From Deltaproteobacteria bacterium (GTDB lineage: Bacteria; Desulfobacterota; Anaeroferrophillalia; Anaeroferrophillales; Tharpellaceae), in contig DAOWIX010000143.1 in NCBI GenBank assembly GCA_030640695.1, forward strand, positions 1 to 34,172: a DNA stretch of 34,172 bases, read 5' to 3'. Of this stretch, positions 7,307 to 13,818 are shown piece by piece (within the stretch, counting starts at the first letter, position 1; the number at the start of each line of letters is the position of its first letter). Under the pieces are notes generated by a model, which worked only from the letters and a program-made list of their open reading frames with translations, ran no database searches and had not been told where the DNA came from. The translations under genes and the position numbers were made by a program.

Positions 7307-8128
7307 TTAAACGTTAGTGCGAAGAGTATTAATCGCATCTCTTAACTCTAACGCCGCCTGCCGGGCCGCCTCGGCAAAGTCTTCCCCTGAGCTCGCATAA
7401 ATAATCCCCCGGGATGAGTTGATCACCAAGCCAGCCCCGCGACAATCGAGACCAGCCTGCAAAACTGCAGCCAGATCACCACCCTGAGCCCCGACTCCAG
7501 GCACCAGCAGGGGGATATCTCCAACAACCTCCCGCACCCGGGCAAGTTCGTTAGGCCAGGTTGCACCAACGACCAGCAGAATATTGCGATTTCTATTCCA
7601 GGATGTGGCCGCCAACCGGGCAAGTTTAAGGTACAAAGCCTCACCATCGACCTCAAGACTCTGAAGATCGCCACCCCCGGGATTTGAGGTACGACAGAGA
7701 ATGACCACTCCCTTTTCATTGTATTTAAGAAAAGGCTCAAGCGAATCACCGCCAAGATAGGGATTGACAGTTACGGCATCGGCCTGATAACGTTCAAATG
7801 CTTCGATTGCATATTTTTCCGCAGTGCTGCCGATATCGCCCCGTTTAGCATCCAGAATCACTGGAATATCAGGATATTTTTCATTAATATAGCCGATCGT
7901 CGCCAAAAGTTCCGCCTCAGCCCCGCAGGCCGCATAGTGAGCAATCTGGGGCTTATAAGCACAGACAAGGTCGGCGGTTGCATTAATCAAAGCTCGGTTA
8001 AAAGCCAAATAAGGCTGCGGCTCTAGACGACATGCTTCCGGCAGACGTTCCAAGGACGGATCAAGACCGACACAGAGCAGCGAATTGTTTTTTTCCTGGG
8101 CTCGTTCCAGCTTTTCAATAAAATTCAT
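7307..8128 (-). CDS. pyrF: Orotidine 5'-phosphate decarboxylase (type 2)
   Basis: A 273-residue TIM-barrel enzyme that decarboxylates OMP to UMP, the last step of pyrimidine nucleotide synthesis. The length and motifs VGLDPSLERLP, LDAKRGDIGSTAEKYA (catalytic Asp93, Lys95, Asp98) and CRTSNPGGGDLQ mark the type 2 subfamily, longer than the E. coli type. ATG 8128 follows an AAGGAGA site. It is divergent from the lipoprotein gene at 8246 and stands alone. Confidence 0.96.
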   Translation of the reverse strand: MNFIEKLERAQEKNNSLLCVGLDPSLERLPEACRLEPQPYLAFNRALINATADLVCAYKPQIAHYAACGAEAELLATIGYINEKYPDIPVILDAKRGDIGSTAEKYAIEAFERYQADAVTVNPYLGGDSLEPFLKYNEKGVVILCRTSNPGGGDLQSLEVDGEALYLKLARLAATSWNRNRNILLVVGATWPNELARVREVVGDIPLLVPGVGAQGGDLAAVLQAGLDCRGAGLVINSSRGIIYASSGEDFAEAARQAALELRDAINTLRTNV

Positions 8129-8245
8129 ATTATTATCTCCTTGACAGACAACTATTTATCTCTCTATTTGAGGTAACGAACATACTCGTACCAAACCGCG
8201 ATAACAAGTAAAAAAGTTAGTGACTATTTATAGGAGGTAATAACT

Positions 8246-8782
8246 GTGGCAACCTTGAATTCACGCAGACTTACCATTCCTGATTTTCTCCCGAAAATCA
8301 TTCTCCTCTCCCTGATCATGCTTACGTTCTGCGGCTGTGGCGGCCACGGCAAAGCGATCCAGATGGAGACCACGGCCTATTGCGGCTGCAGTCAGTGCTG
8401 CGGCTGGGAGAGGGGCAATTGGAAATTTCTTAAGCTTGACTTCTGGAACCGCCAGACCACAACCGGCAAAAATCGAGGTCGGGAATATAGTGGGCTGACT
8501 GCCAGCGGCACCGTGCCGAGAGAACCCAACCCAGGACTTTTGCGCCAACCTTGGTGCCTATTCTTCCCCTGGCTCTGGGCCTCTCGAGACGGAACTTTGG
8601 CGGCGGATACCCGCTACCACCCTTTCGGTACCCGTTTCTATATTCCCGGATACGGCTATGGTGTAGTTGAAGATCGCGGCTCAGCGATCACGGGTGAAAA
8701 AAGACTCGATCTCTTTTACGACTCTCACTCCAGAGCCTTGGAGTGGGGCAGAAAAAAAATCGACATTTACAAGGTTGACTAA
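8246..8782 (+). CDS. 3D-domain (double-psi beta-barrel) lipoprotein
   Basis: A 178-residue exported protein. Residues about 15-31 form a hydrophobic signal ending in LTFCGC, so Cys29 or Cys31 could be lipidated. The mature part opens with TAYCGCSQCCG, common in 3D proteins, and ends with a 3D domain. Its three Asp positions are seen in AADTRYHPFGTRF, VVEDRGSAI and RLDLFYDSH. The 3D fold is shared with the catalytic barrel of MltA lytic transglycosylases, so a peptidoglycan-related role is likely but not proven. A family-specific insert (about 55-110) is rich in Trp and Pro. The start is GTG 8246 with an AGGAGGT site; no closer ATG fits. Confidence 0.88.
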   Translation: MATLNSRRLTIPDFLPKIILLSLIMLTFCGCGGHGKAIQMETTAYCGCSQCCGWERGNWKFLKLDFWNRQTTTGKNRGREYSGLTASGTVPREPNPGLLRQPWCLFFPWLWASRDGTLAADTRYHPFGTRFYIPGYGYGVVEDRGSAITGEKRLDLFYDSHSRALEWGRKKIDIYKVD

Positions 8783-8813
8783 AACATTAAGCAAGCAATT
8801 ACAAATTTCACCC

Positions 8814-8851
8814 TAGACAAGAAACTTCAAACCATATATAACTATATGGTT
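8814..8851 (+). promoter_or_regulatory. Sigma-70 promoter with an overlapping 22 bp palindrome, ahead of the selenoprotein gene
   Basis: TAGACA (8814-8819), exactly 17 bases, then TATAAC (8837-8842): five of six bases match consensus in each box. A perfect inverted repeat, AACCATATA (8830-8838) and TATATGGTT (8843-8851) with a 4-base centre, covers the -10 box and the expected start site near 8849. That arrangement is typical of a repressor operator. No U-tract follows, so it is not a simple terminator for the lipoprotein gene. Confidence 0.55.
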
Positions 8852-8886
8852 CTCAATATATAAACATATAATGGAGGAGTTCGACT

Positions 8887-9078
8887 ATGAAGGAGTTGCT
8901 GATAGTCTTAGGAATCGTCATCGCCTGGTACCTGTTACAAGCGCACATCCTGCCCCGAATGGGCATTTCAACCTGAATGAAACCCGCTTGCCAGGTGGCC
9001 GGCCCGGGAAAGAAGAGGCAGCAAAAATCAGAAAACGTCAATAATCAAAGCAAATCGAAAATAAGGAAAAGCGACTGA
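8887..9078 (+). CDS. Candidate small one-TM selenoprotein (TGA at codon 30 read as selenocysteine)
   Basis: Starting at ATG 8887 behind GGAGGAG, the frame encodes a hydrophobic segment (about residues 4-20), then ILPRMGIST and TGA (8974-8976). If TGA is selenocysteine the frame continues as U-MKPAC with a basic tail to TGA 9076-9078, 63 residues in all. Three observations support readthrough. A hairpin sits at the right place after the TGA (see 8974-9002). A Cys lies five residues after U, a plausible U-x4-C redox pair. The extended frame ends exactly on the next gene's start (TGATG). Without readthrough it would be a 29-residue membrane peptide. The protein probably sits in the inner membrane with its redox tail on the cytoplasmic or periplasmic face; topology is undecided. 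I recall similar short proteins in Desulfobacterota but cannot confirm it. Confidence 0.72.
8974..9002 (+). promoter_or_regulatory. SECIS-like stem-loop immediately after the TGA codon
   Basis: CCG (8984-8986) pairs with CGG (9000-9002), CTT is bulged (8987-8989), GCC (8990-8992) pairs with GGC (8997-8999), and the loop is AGGT (8993-8996). Counting the T of TGA as 1, the bulged T is at 15-16 and the loop GT at 22-23. In E. coli fdhF the essential bulged U is 17 and the loop G-U is 23-24, so both features are shifted by the same single base. SelB would bind this loop. Confidence 0.65.
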
Positions 9079-9509
9079 TGACCCATCTTGACACCGGCAA
9101 CTATGCCGCCAAACACAGCGACAGATCAATCCCCGAAGCTTTGCAACAAAAATTAACCAGCATTGCCGAAAATAGACGCTTGAGCTGCAGCAAAGCTCAT
9201 CAACTAGCGCAGGAGACTGGATTTTCTGCAGCCGATATCGGCCGAGCTGCGGATCTTTTAGAGCTGCGCCTGACTGGATGTCAACTTGGACTCTTTGGTC
9301 AGAGCCGCAAAAAAGAGAAACTAGATAACACAACTAAACCCGGAGCTGAGCTTCAAGAAGCTCTACGCAAAGGCCTTAAAGAGGAACGCCTATCATGCCT
9401 TAAAGCCTGGGAAATAGCCGCGCGGCTCAAGCTCAAAAAAACCGATATTACAACGGCCTGCGAAAACCTCAAAATCAAGATTTCACCCTGTCAACTGGGA
9501 GCCTTTTGA
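9078..9509 (+). CDS. Cys-containing tandem-repeat protein coupled to the selenoprotein
   Basis: A 143-residue soluble protein made of two copies of a helical, helix-turn-helix-like unit (about 18-75 and 92-143). Each has the pattern RLSC-x2-KA, then DI-x2-A near a turn, then CQLG-x(0,1)-F at its end. The four repeat cysteines could bind a metal or form disulfides. ATG 9078 overlaps the selenoprotein stop (TGATG), so translation is coupled and depends on ribosomes passing the TGA codon. I recall proteins ending in CQLG near molybdenum and formate dehydrogenase genes of anaerobes, which I cannot check; here a moaE-like gene converges directly on it. DNA binding is possible but unproven. Confidence 0.8.
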   Translation: MTHLDTGNYAAKHSDRSIPEALQQKLTSIAENRRLSCSKAHQLAQETGFSAADIGRAADLLELRLTGCQLGLFGQSRKKEKLDNTTKPGAELQEALRKGLKEERLSCLKAWEIAARLKLKKTDITTACENLKIKISPCQLGAF

Positions 9510-9932
9510 TTAAAAAGGCAGCTCACGCAAGGCTATAAGCTGCTCTTTTTTTATCTCATCGACAATCCATGAACAGGCGTCAAAAGCATCGCGACGGGTA
9601 GCAGCTGAACAGATAACCAGCAGAACATCACCCCCTCGTCCAACCGACCCCAGACGATGCTGAATAAAAATACGGTGCAAGTGGAAATGCCAGGAGGCAT
9701 CAATGGCAATAGTTCGTAACCCTTCACAGACATCGTCAACCAAAGCATCAAGACTAACCATACGAAAATCGGGCAGGACCTTGCCTGGATGTTTAACGCA
9801 CCCGTGATGCATGACAACTGTCCCGGTAGCGACGCTCTCCTTTTCAATAAATCGAGTATAGATCTCGGCCACCGCAAACGGCTCAGTTGCAAGCGCTACT
9901 TCAATACCAGCTTCATTAACGACACGCCCCAT
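9510..9932 (-). CDS. MoaE-like protein (molybdopterin synthase large subunit family)
   Basis: A 140-residue protein resembling MoaE, which with MoaD inserts sulfur into cyclic pyranopterin to make molybdopterin. The GTVVMHHG segment, the HRLGSVGRGGDVLLVICSA stretch and the RRDAFDACSWIVDEIKKE helix align with the MoaE core, including the Lys that follows the helix. The usual C-terminal PIWKKE motif is absent: the protein ends EQLIALRELPF. No moaD is adjacent. It may be a specialised MoaE paralogue. Its start overlaps the stop of the HNH gene (TAATG at 9930-9934), placing it last in the kdsB-HNH-moaE group. Confidence 0.8.
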   Translation of the reverse strand: MGRVVNEAGIEVALATEPFAVAEIYTRFIEKESVATGTVVMHHGCVKHPGKVLPDFRMVSLDALVDDVCEGLRTIAIDASWHFHLHRIFIQHRLGSVGRGGDVLLVICSAATRRDAFDACSWIVDEIKKEQLIALRELPF

Positions 9933-10219
9933 TATAAATCCTCCAAAATCATCTCCACAGGAGTTTTGTACTTCTTGATATTATTACACTCTTTACAACA
10001 AGGAACAATATTGCCTTTCACACTACGCCCCCCCCGGGAGAGGGGGACTATATGATCCATAGTCAACTCCTGCGGTGGAAACCGATTTCCACAGTAGTGA
10101 CATATACCTTTATTTAGTAGTCGCTGCCAGAAATGACTACTTCGCATCTGACGAGCTTTTTCGCGTTCACGCTTGACATGCTTGCTATCAGTTTCAATCT
10201 CAATCCAGTCACTCATCAA
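9932..10219 (-). CDS. Small HNH endonuclease-like protein
   Basis: A 95-residue protein with a complete HNH motif: CHYCG (first zinc pair), LTMDHIVPLSRGG (catalytic His), the Asn of KGNIVPCC, and CKECNNIKK (second pair). The basic helix at residues 14-30 may bind nucleic acid. Stand-alone HNH proteins of this size occur in housekeeping regions without phage genes; their targets are mostly unknown. It sits 15 bases after kdsB and overlaps the moaE-like start, so it is co-transcribed with them. Confidence 0.9.
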   Translation of the reverse strand: MMSDWIEIETDSKHVKREREKARQMRSSHFWQRLLNKGICHYCGNRFPPQELTMDHIVPLSRGGRSVKGNIVPCCKECNNIKKYKTPVEMILEDL

Positions 10220-10234
10220 GGCCTCTATACCAGA

Positions 10235-11008
10235 TTACCCAACCATCGTTCCCGGCCATTTAGAGGCAAAATGCTCCAACTCTTCAGGGGTATCTATACC
10301 TGACCAGGGAGAGCTGCACTCAAGAATCTCAATAGCGTAACCATTTTCAAGCCAATTCAACTGTTCCAGATTCTCAGACGCCGCCAGAACTCCAGACGGC
10401 TGGCATTTTAAATTTCGCAAAAAACTACCACTGTAGCCATAGATTCCGAGATGCTGCAAGACTCCCGAACGATCCTCTTGCATAATCTGAAGAGCAGAGT
10501 TCTCATCTTGGTAAAAAGGAATTGGAGATCGGGAAAAATAGAGAGCCTTACCCTTAAGGTCGACCACGACCTTAACAACATGAGGCGACCGGTAAGCGTC
10601 GGAGTCTTTTAAAACAGATCCCGCCGACACCAGTAGGTCAGGGTCATCTCTCTCCACGAGTAAAGAGATGACGCGATCGATCAAACGAGGATCAATTCCC
10701 GGCTCATCCCCCTGAACATTGACAAACCATTTGACTTGAGGATTGCGATCAGCAATTTCAGCCAGTCTTTCGGTGCCGCTCTTATGGTGACTGGCGGTCA
10801 TCTCGACCCGACCACCACAAGCACGCACCACCTCGGCTATGCGCTGATCATCGGTTGCAACCACGACGTTACTAGTCTGTTTGACCTGCCGACAAGCCTC
10901 GAGAACCCAGACCACCATAGGACGGCCATGCAGCAAAGCCAAAGGCTTTCCCGGAAAACGCTGGGCCTGATAACGGGCGGGAATGACAATCCATGATTCA
11001 CTACTCAT
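10235..11008 (-). CDS. kdsB: 3-deoxy-manno-octulosonate cytidylyltransferase (CMP-Kdo synthetase)
   Basis: A 257-residue enzyme that activates Kdo with CTP for attachment to lipid A. The nucleotide-binding N-terminus IPARYQAQRFPGKPLA, the VATDD segment, HKSGTERLAE, and VNVQGDEPGIDP (Mg and CTP binding) are all present, along with YFSRSPIPF and the HLGIYGY segment. It shows the organism makes Kdo-containing lipopolysaccharide. It heads the minus-strand group kdsB-HNH-moaE. Confidence 0.97.
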   Translation of the reverse strand: MSSESWIVIPARYQAQRFPGKPLALLHGRPMVVWVLEACRQVKQTSNVVVATDDQRIAEVVRACGGRVEMTASHHKSGTERLAEIADRNPQVKWFVNVQGDEPGIDPRLIDRVISLLVERDDPDLLVSAGSVLKDSDAYRSPHVVKVVVDLKGKALYFSRSPIPFYQDENSALQIMQEDRSGVLQHLGIYGYSGSFLRNLKCQPSGVLAASENLEQLNWLENGYAIEILECSSPWSGIDTPEELEHFASKWPGTMVG

Positions 11009-11121
11009 AATAAAACCCTTATATGCCCCAGTGACACGTCAACTCTGAAACTTAGACACCAACTTTGCAGGCCCACTCTACACATAAAAAAATAAAAAAC
11101 AACCTGAAAATAAAAAAAACC

Positions 11122-11154
11122 TTGACAAGCACAACCGTTTTCACTAGCTATACT
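11122..11154 (+). promoter_or_regulatory. Candidate promoter of the 11182 gene
   Basis: A perfect TTGACA stands at 11122-11127. The best -10 (TATACT, 11149-11154) is 21 bases away, longer than optimal; TAGCTA at 17 bases is a poor match. The promoter is plausible but the spacing is unusual. Confidence 0.35.
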
Positions 11155-11181
11155 CGCAAATTATTACTCAGGAGGAAGAGC

Positions 11182-11703
11182 ATGGCCAATTCAACACTCA
11201 AAAACATCAACTACCAGGTCGGAAAACTGTGCCGTTTGGGAAGCCGTAAAGCAAAACTCATGGCAATCAGCAATCGCCGTAAACAACAGCTTCGCCACCT
11301 CGGAGAGAGAGTGTACATCTTTAAGGCCTTACAACAAGATGAAGATATCTGGGAAAAAGATGAGATCTCCCAACTCCTGCTCACGATTGCTGACCTTGAC
11401 CAAGAACAGGAGATGATAATTGATGAGATCAATGAGATAAAAGCGGAGAGCCCACCGGACGAAACCTGTTGTGGCTGTCAGGATGAAGGCGTAAGCCCTG
11501 AAACTGAAGCTCCTGCAGAGGTAGTGCCCGAAGCCAAGGTCGAAACTCCTGAAGTTAAGCCGGAAATCGAGAAAACTGAAGCAAAGAAGCCGAAAGCAGC
11601 AGTTGCCACACCGGCTCCAAGCGAAGAGAAAGCTAAAGCCAAGCCGAAGACTCCACGTCGGCGAGCAGCGAGCAAGAAAGTAACTCCCACTAAAAGTGAT
11701 TAA
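11182..11703 (+). CDS. Hypothetical protein with a coiled-coil head and Ala/Pro/Lys-rich tail
   Basis: About 173 residues from ATG 11182, which has a strong AGGAGGA site; an open frame upstream lacks such a signal. Residues 1-85 are helical and charged, likely a coiled coil. A short CCGC cluster follows near residue 95. The rest is low complexity with alternating Glu/Lys, Pro and Ala and a very basic end (PRRRAASKK) resembling histone H1 or HU-like tails. It could be a nucleoid-associated or ribosome-associated protein, but I assign no function. A strong terminator at 11813 ends its transcript. Confidence 0.8.
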   Translation: MANSTLKNINYQVGKLCRLGSRKAKLMAISNRRKQQLRHLGERVYIFKALQQDEDIWEKDEISQLLLTIADLDQEQEMIIDEINEIKAESPPDETCCGCQDEGVSPETEAPAEVVPEAKVETPEVKPEIEKTEAKKPKAAVATPAPSEEKAKAKPKTPRRRAASKKVTPTKSD

Positions 11704-12107
11704 AAGTAACGGTAAACAGCTTGAGAGAGTTACTGACTAAACCAGACTTGACGGTTTTTTGCCAGTAACATTCTGCTTTTTTGAGAGTTGCAGACCGTAA
11801 GTTCAAGAGCTCAAAAAGCCCAACATTTAATTTATAATGTTGGGCTTTTTTTATGGTTTTAAGTTTTAACTGACAGCCTGAAATGCTTCTCCCCTCCTCA
11901 AAACACGGCGAGCAGCGACCACCAAACGAAATGATTTTCATTGATTCATTTACGCACCTGTGATAAAGGAGCCTAGCATTGAAATAAATCAGCTTTTTCA
12001 GTGCCTTATTAAAGTTTTTTTCATAATCGAAAGAGTTGTATAGATATCATATTGAACTTTTCGAAGATCCAGAAACCGCGCCTTAATTTGTAAGGAAGTA
12101 TACGCAA
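11704..12107. other. 404 bp spacer with a 110-base 3' UTR and terminator, then a leader region
   Basis: Between the stop at 11703 and the terminator at 11813 lies about 110 bases of untranslated sequence with a small inverted repeat (GTTACTG near 11729 and CAGTAAC near 11764). A 3' UTR-derived small RNA is possible but no clear internal promoter is seen. From 11853 to 12107 the sequence is AT-rich; weak -10-like boxes (for example TATAGA near 12039) are the only signals I can find. Confidence 0.4.
11813..11852 (+). terminator. Strong rho-independent terminator
   Basis: A 15 bp perfect stem (11813-11827 with 11836-11850, centre GCCCAACATT / AATGTTGGGC) with an 8-base loop and a T-run. The A-tract on the left arm means it can work in both directions. 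Confidence 0.9.
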
Positions 12108-12791
12108 ATGTCTAAAGGAAAAATATCCGTACGCCGTGAGTTACGTGAGCCCGACGCCTTTATAAAAACCACCTACTCGGTTCTCGACTATTGCAAAAAA
12201 CATCTGAAATTGATTTCAATTACGGCTGTAATCTTAGTTACGGTAACCGCCACAGCAATCGGTGCCTTTTGGTATTCCAGCGACCGCAACCACTCGGCCC
12301 AACTATTATTAAACCAAGCTGTGACCTCTTTGGATAACCAGACGGCCAACCCGGATAGCGGTAGCAACCAACAATTGGACACTATCATCACGTCATATAA
12401 AAGCACCGTTGCCAGTCCGGTTGCGAGTTACCTCTATGCCAACCAAAAGTACCGGGCTGGCGATTTGAATGGGGCGGCTGAGCTCTACCAAGCCAACAAT
12501 AAGGTTGCAGACCGACACCTTAAAAACCTTCAACGTTTGGGACTGGCCACCATTTATTTCCAACAAAATGAATTTAGTAAAGCCATTTCAATCCTTGAAC
12601 AGATGCAGACCGAGCGCAGCTTTATTAACGAAGAGCTCTACATCCTTTTAGGGCTCAGTTATGAAAAAAATAAACAACCGGAAAAAGCTGTAGCCACCTA
12701 CGAAAACATGATTCAATTACTACAGAACTCATTTTTCAAACCTTGGGCTGAAGAGCGTTTACTAAACTTGCAAAACCTGGCAAAATCATAA
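12108..12791 (+). CDS. Membrane-anchored TPR protein (YfgM-like)
   Basis: A 227-residue protein with a basic N-terminus (1-32), one transmembrane helix (about 35-55) and a C-terminal TPR-like region (about 105-220) holding YLYANQKYRAGDLNGAAELY, ATIYFQQNEFSKAISILEQM and LGLSYEKNKQPEKAVATYENM. The arrangement is that of YfgM-type proteins, inner-membrane proteins with a periplasmic TPR domain linked to the Sec translocon and chaperones. The assignment rests on architecture. ATG 12108 follows a TAAGGAAG site. Confidence 0.82.
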   Translation: MSKGKISVRRELREPDAFIKTTYSVLDYCKKHLKLISITAVILVTVTATAIGAFWYSSDRNHSAQLLLNQAVTSLDNQTANPDSGSNQQLDTIITSYKSTVASPVASYLYANQKYRAGDLNGAAELYQANNKVADRHLKNLQRLGLATIYFQQNEFSKAISILEQMQTERSFINEELYILLGLSYEKNKQPEKAVATYENMIQLLQNSFFKPWAEERLLNLQNLAKS

Positions 12792-12889
12792 TAGTCATTT
12801 CCAACCGAGTCTTAAGGCAAGATTACACCCGCACCACCAAAGAACATGTTGGTTGGTTCTTCAATCTTTAAACACCATTTTTCAGGACG

Positions 12890-12918
12890 GCCCTCAACTA
12901 TGAGGGCTTATCTTTTTT
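12890..12918 (+). terminator. Rho-independent terminator or attenuator between the two TPR genes
   Basis: GCCCTCA (12890-12896) and TGAGGGC (12901-12907) enclose a 4-base loop and are followed by a T-rich tract (12908-12918). The hairpin sits just before the second TPR gene's likely start at 12924. Confidence 0.7.
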
Positions 12919-12923
12919 ATTCG

Positions 12924-13739
12924 ATGCTGAAAACCATCTCTAAACAGCTGGGCTTAAACCTTAACAAGAGCCACAATCAAAGAGTAGGGATAGTTTTCGC
13001 CATTCTCCTCTGCCTTATCTGTGGTTCAGGCTGCAACCACACCCCATCACCCGAAAAACCCCAATTATCTGATGAATTTTATGAGAACTTGCTGATCTCA
13101 TTCACAGCCCGGGATTACCGCTTGGTAAAAGAAGGACTGCAAAAAATAACCGAAGCCGGGATTGATGACAAACGCACCCTCTACCTTGGGGCTATGCTGG
13201 CCCTGATTGAGAGAGACCAGGAAAAAGCAGTTCTTAACCTTAAAGCAGCCCTGGCCATCGACCCTGAGTATGCCGAAGCCCACAACACTCTGGGCACCAT
13301 CTACATGCAGCAAAAACAATTTGCTACAGCCGAAACGGAATTTATAGAAGCCTCTAACAACGCCCTCTACCAGACCCCGGAAAAAGCTTACCACAACCTC
13401 GGCAACCTCTATCAGCAACAGAATAAAAAAGAACAGGCGAAAAACTGCTACTTTAAAGCTCTAGAGTTGAATCGTGACTATTTCCCATCATACTACGAAC
13501 TCAGCCGACTCTACTTTGATATTGACAAATTAGAATTTGCCGCTCAGGAGATCGAAAAAGCCCGACAACTCTCCCCTGAACACCCCGGGGTCTGGCTCCA
13601 AATTGGAAAAATCAAAAACGCACAGCAAAAAACGGCCCTTGCCATTGAGGCTTTTAAACAGGTCATAAAACTGCAACCCCGGGGAAGTTTTGCGGATCAA
13701 GCCAACAAGGAGCTGAACCTTTTGACTGGATCTCATTAA
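12924..13739 (+). CDS. TPR lipoprotein
   Basis: About 271 residues from ATG 12924. The frame is open back to 12846, but ATG 12900 is inside the terminator hairpin and 12846 lacks a ribosome site. Residues 22-38 are a signal segment ending CLICGSGC, a loose lipobox. After that come at least four TPR units: KEGLQKITEAGI-, AEAHNTLGTIYMQQKQFATAE, AYHNLGNLYQQQNKKEQAKN and GVWLQIGKIKNAQQKTALAIEAF. It resembles the PilW/PilF class of pilus-assembly lipoproteins, but no pilus gene is nearby. The exact start is uncertain. Confidence 0.8.
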   Translation: MLKTISKQLGLNLNKSHNQRVGIVFAILLCLICGSGCNHTPSPEKPQLSDEFYENLLISFTARDYRLVKEGLQKITEAGIDDKRTLYLGAMLALIERDQEKAVLNLKAALAIDPEYAEAHNTLGTIYMQQKQFATAETEFIEASNNALYQTPEKAYHNLGNLYQQQNKKEQAKNCYFKALELNRDYFPSYYELSRLYFDIDKLEFAAQEIEKARQLSPEHPGVWLQIGKIKNAQQKTALAIEAFKQVIKLQPRGSFADQANKELNLLTGSH

Positions 13740-13818
13740 ACAACAGGGGACAAATTTAGTGCCATTTTGAGTTGGATCTCTTTAAATAATATAGTTAATT
13801 TTCAGGTACCCTTCAGAT

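Noticed and set aside
8830..8851. Palindrome as a terminator for the 3D lipoprotein gene
   Set aside because: No T-tract follows and the stem is almost all A-T; its overlap with a near-consensus -10 fits an operator better.
9510..10219. HNH and MoaE-like genes as traces of a mobile intron or phage
   Set aside because: No intron, integrase, phage gene or composition shift is visible; the genes are codon-overlapping members of a kdsB group.
11690..11941. Minus-strand open frame of 83 codons in the spacer before the 12108 gene
   Set aside because: It runs through the strong terminator at 11813-11852 and has no ribosome site or domain.
12846..12923. Upstream ATG codons at 12846 and 12900 as starts of the TPR lipoprotein
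   Set aside because: 12900 lies inside a terminator stem and 12846 has no ribosome site; starting at 12924 puts the signal segment nearer the N-terminus.
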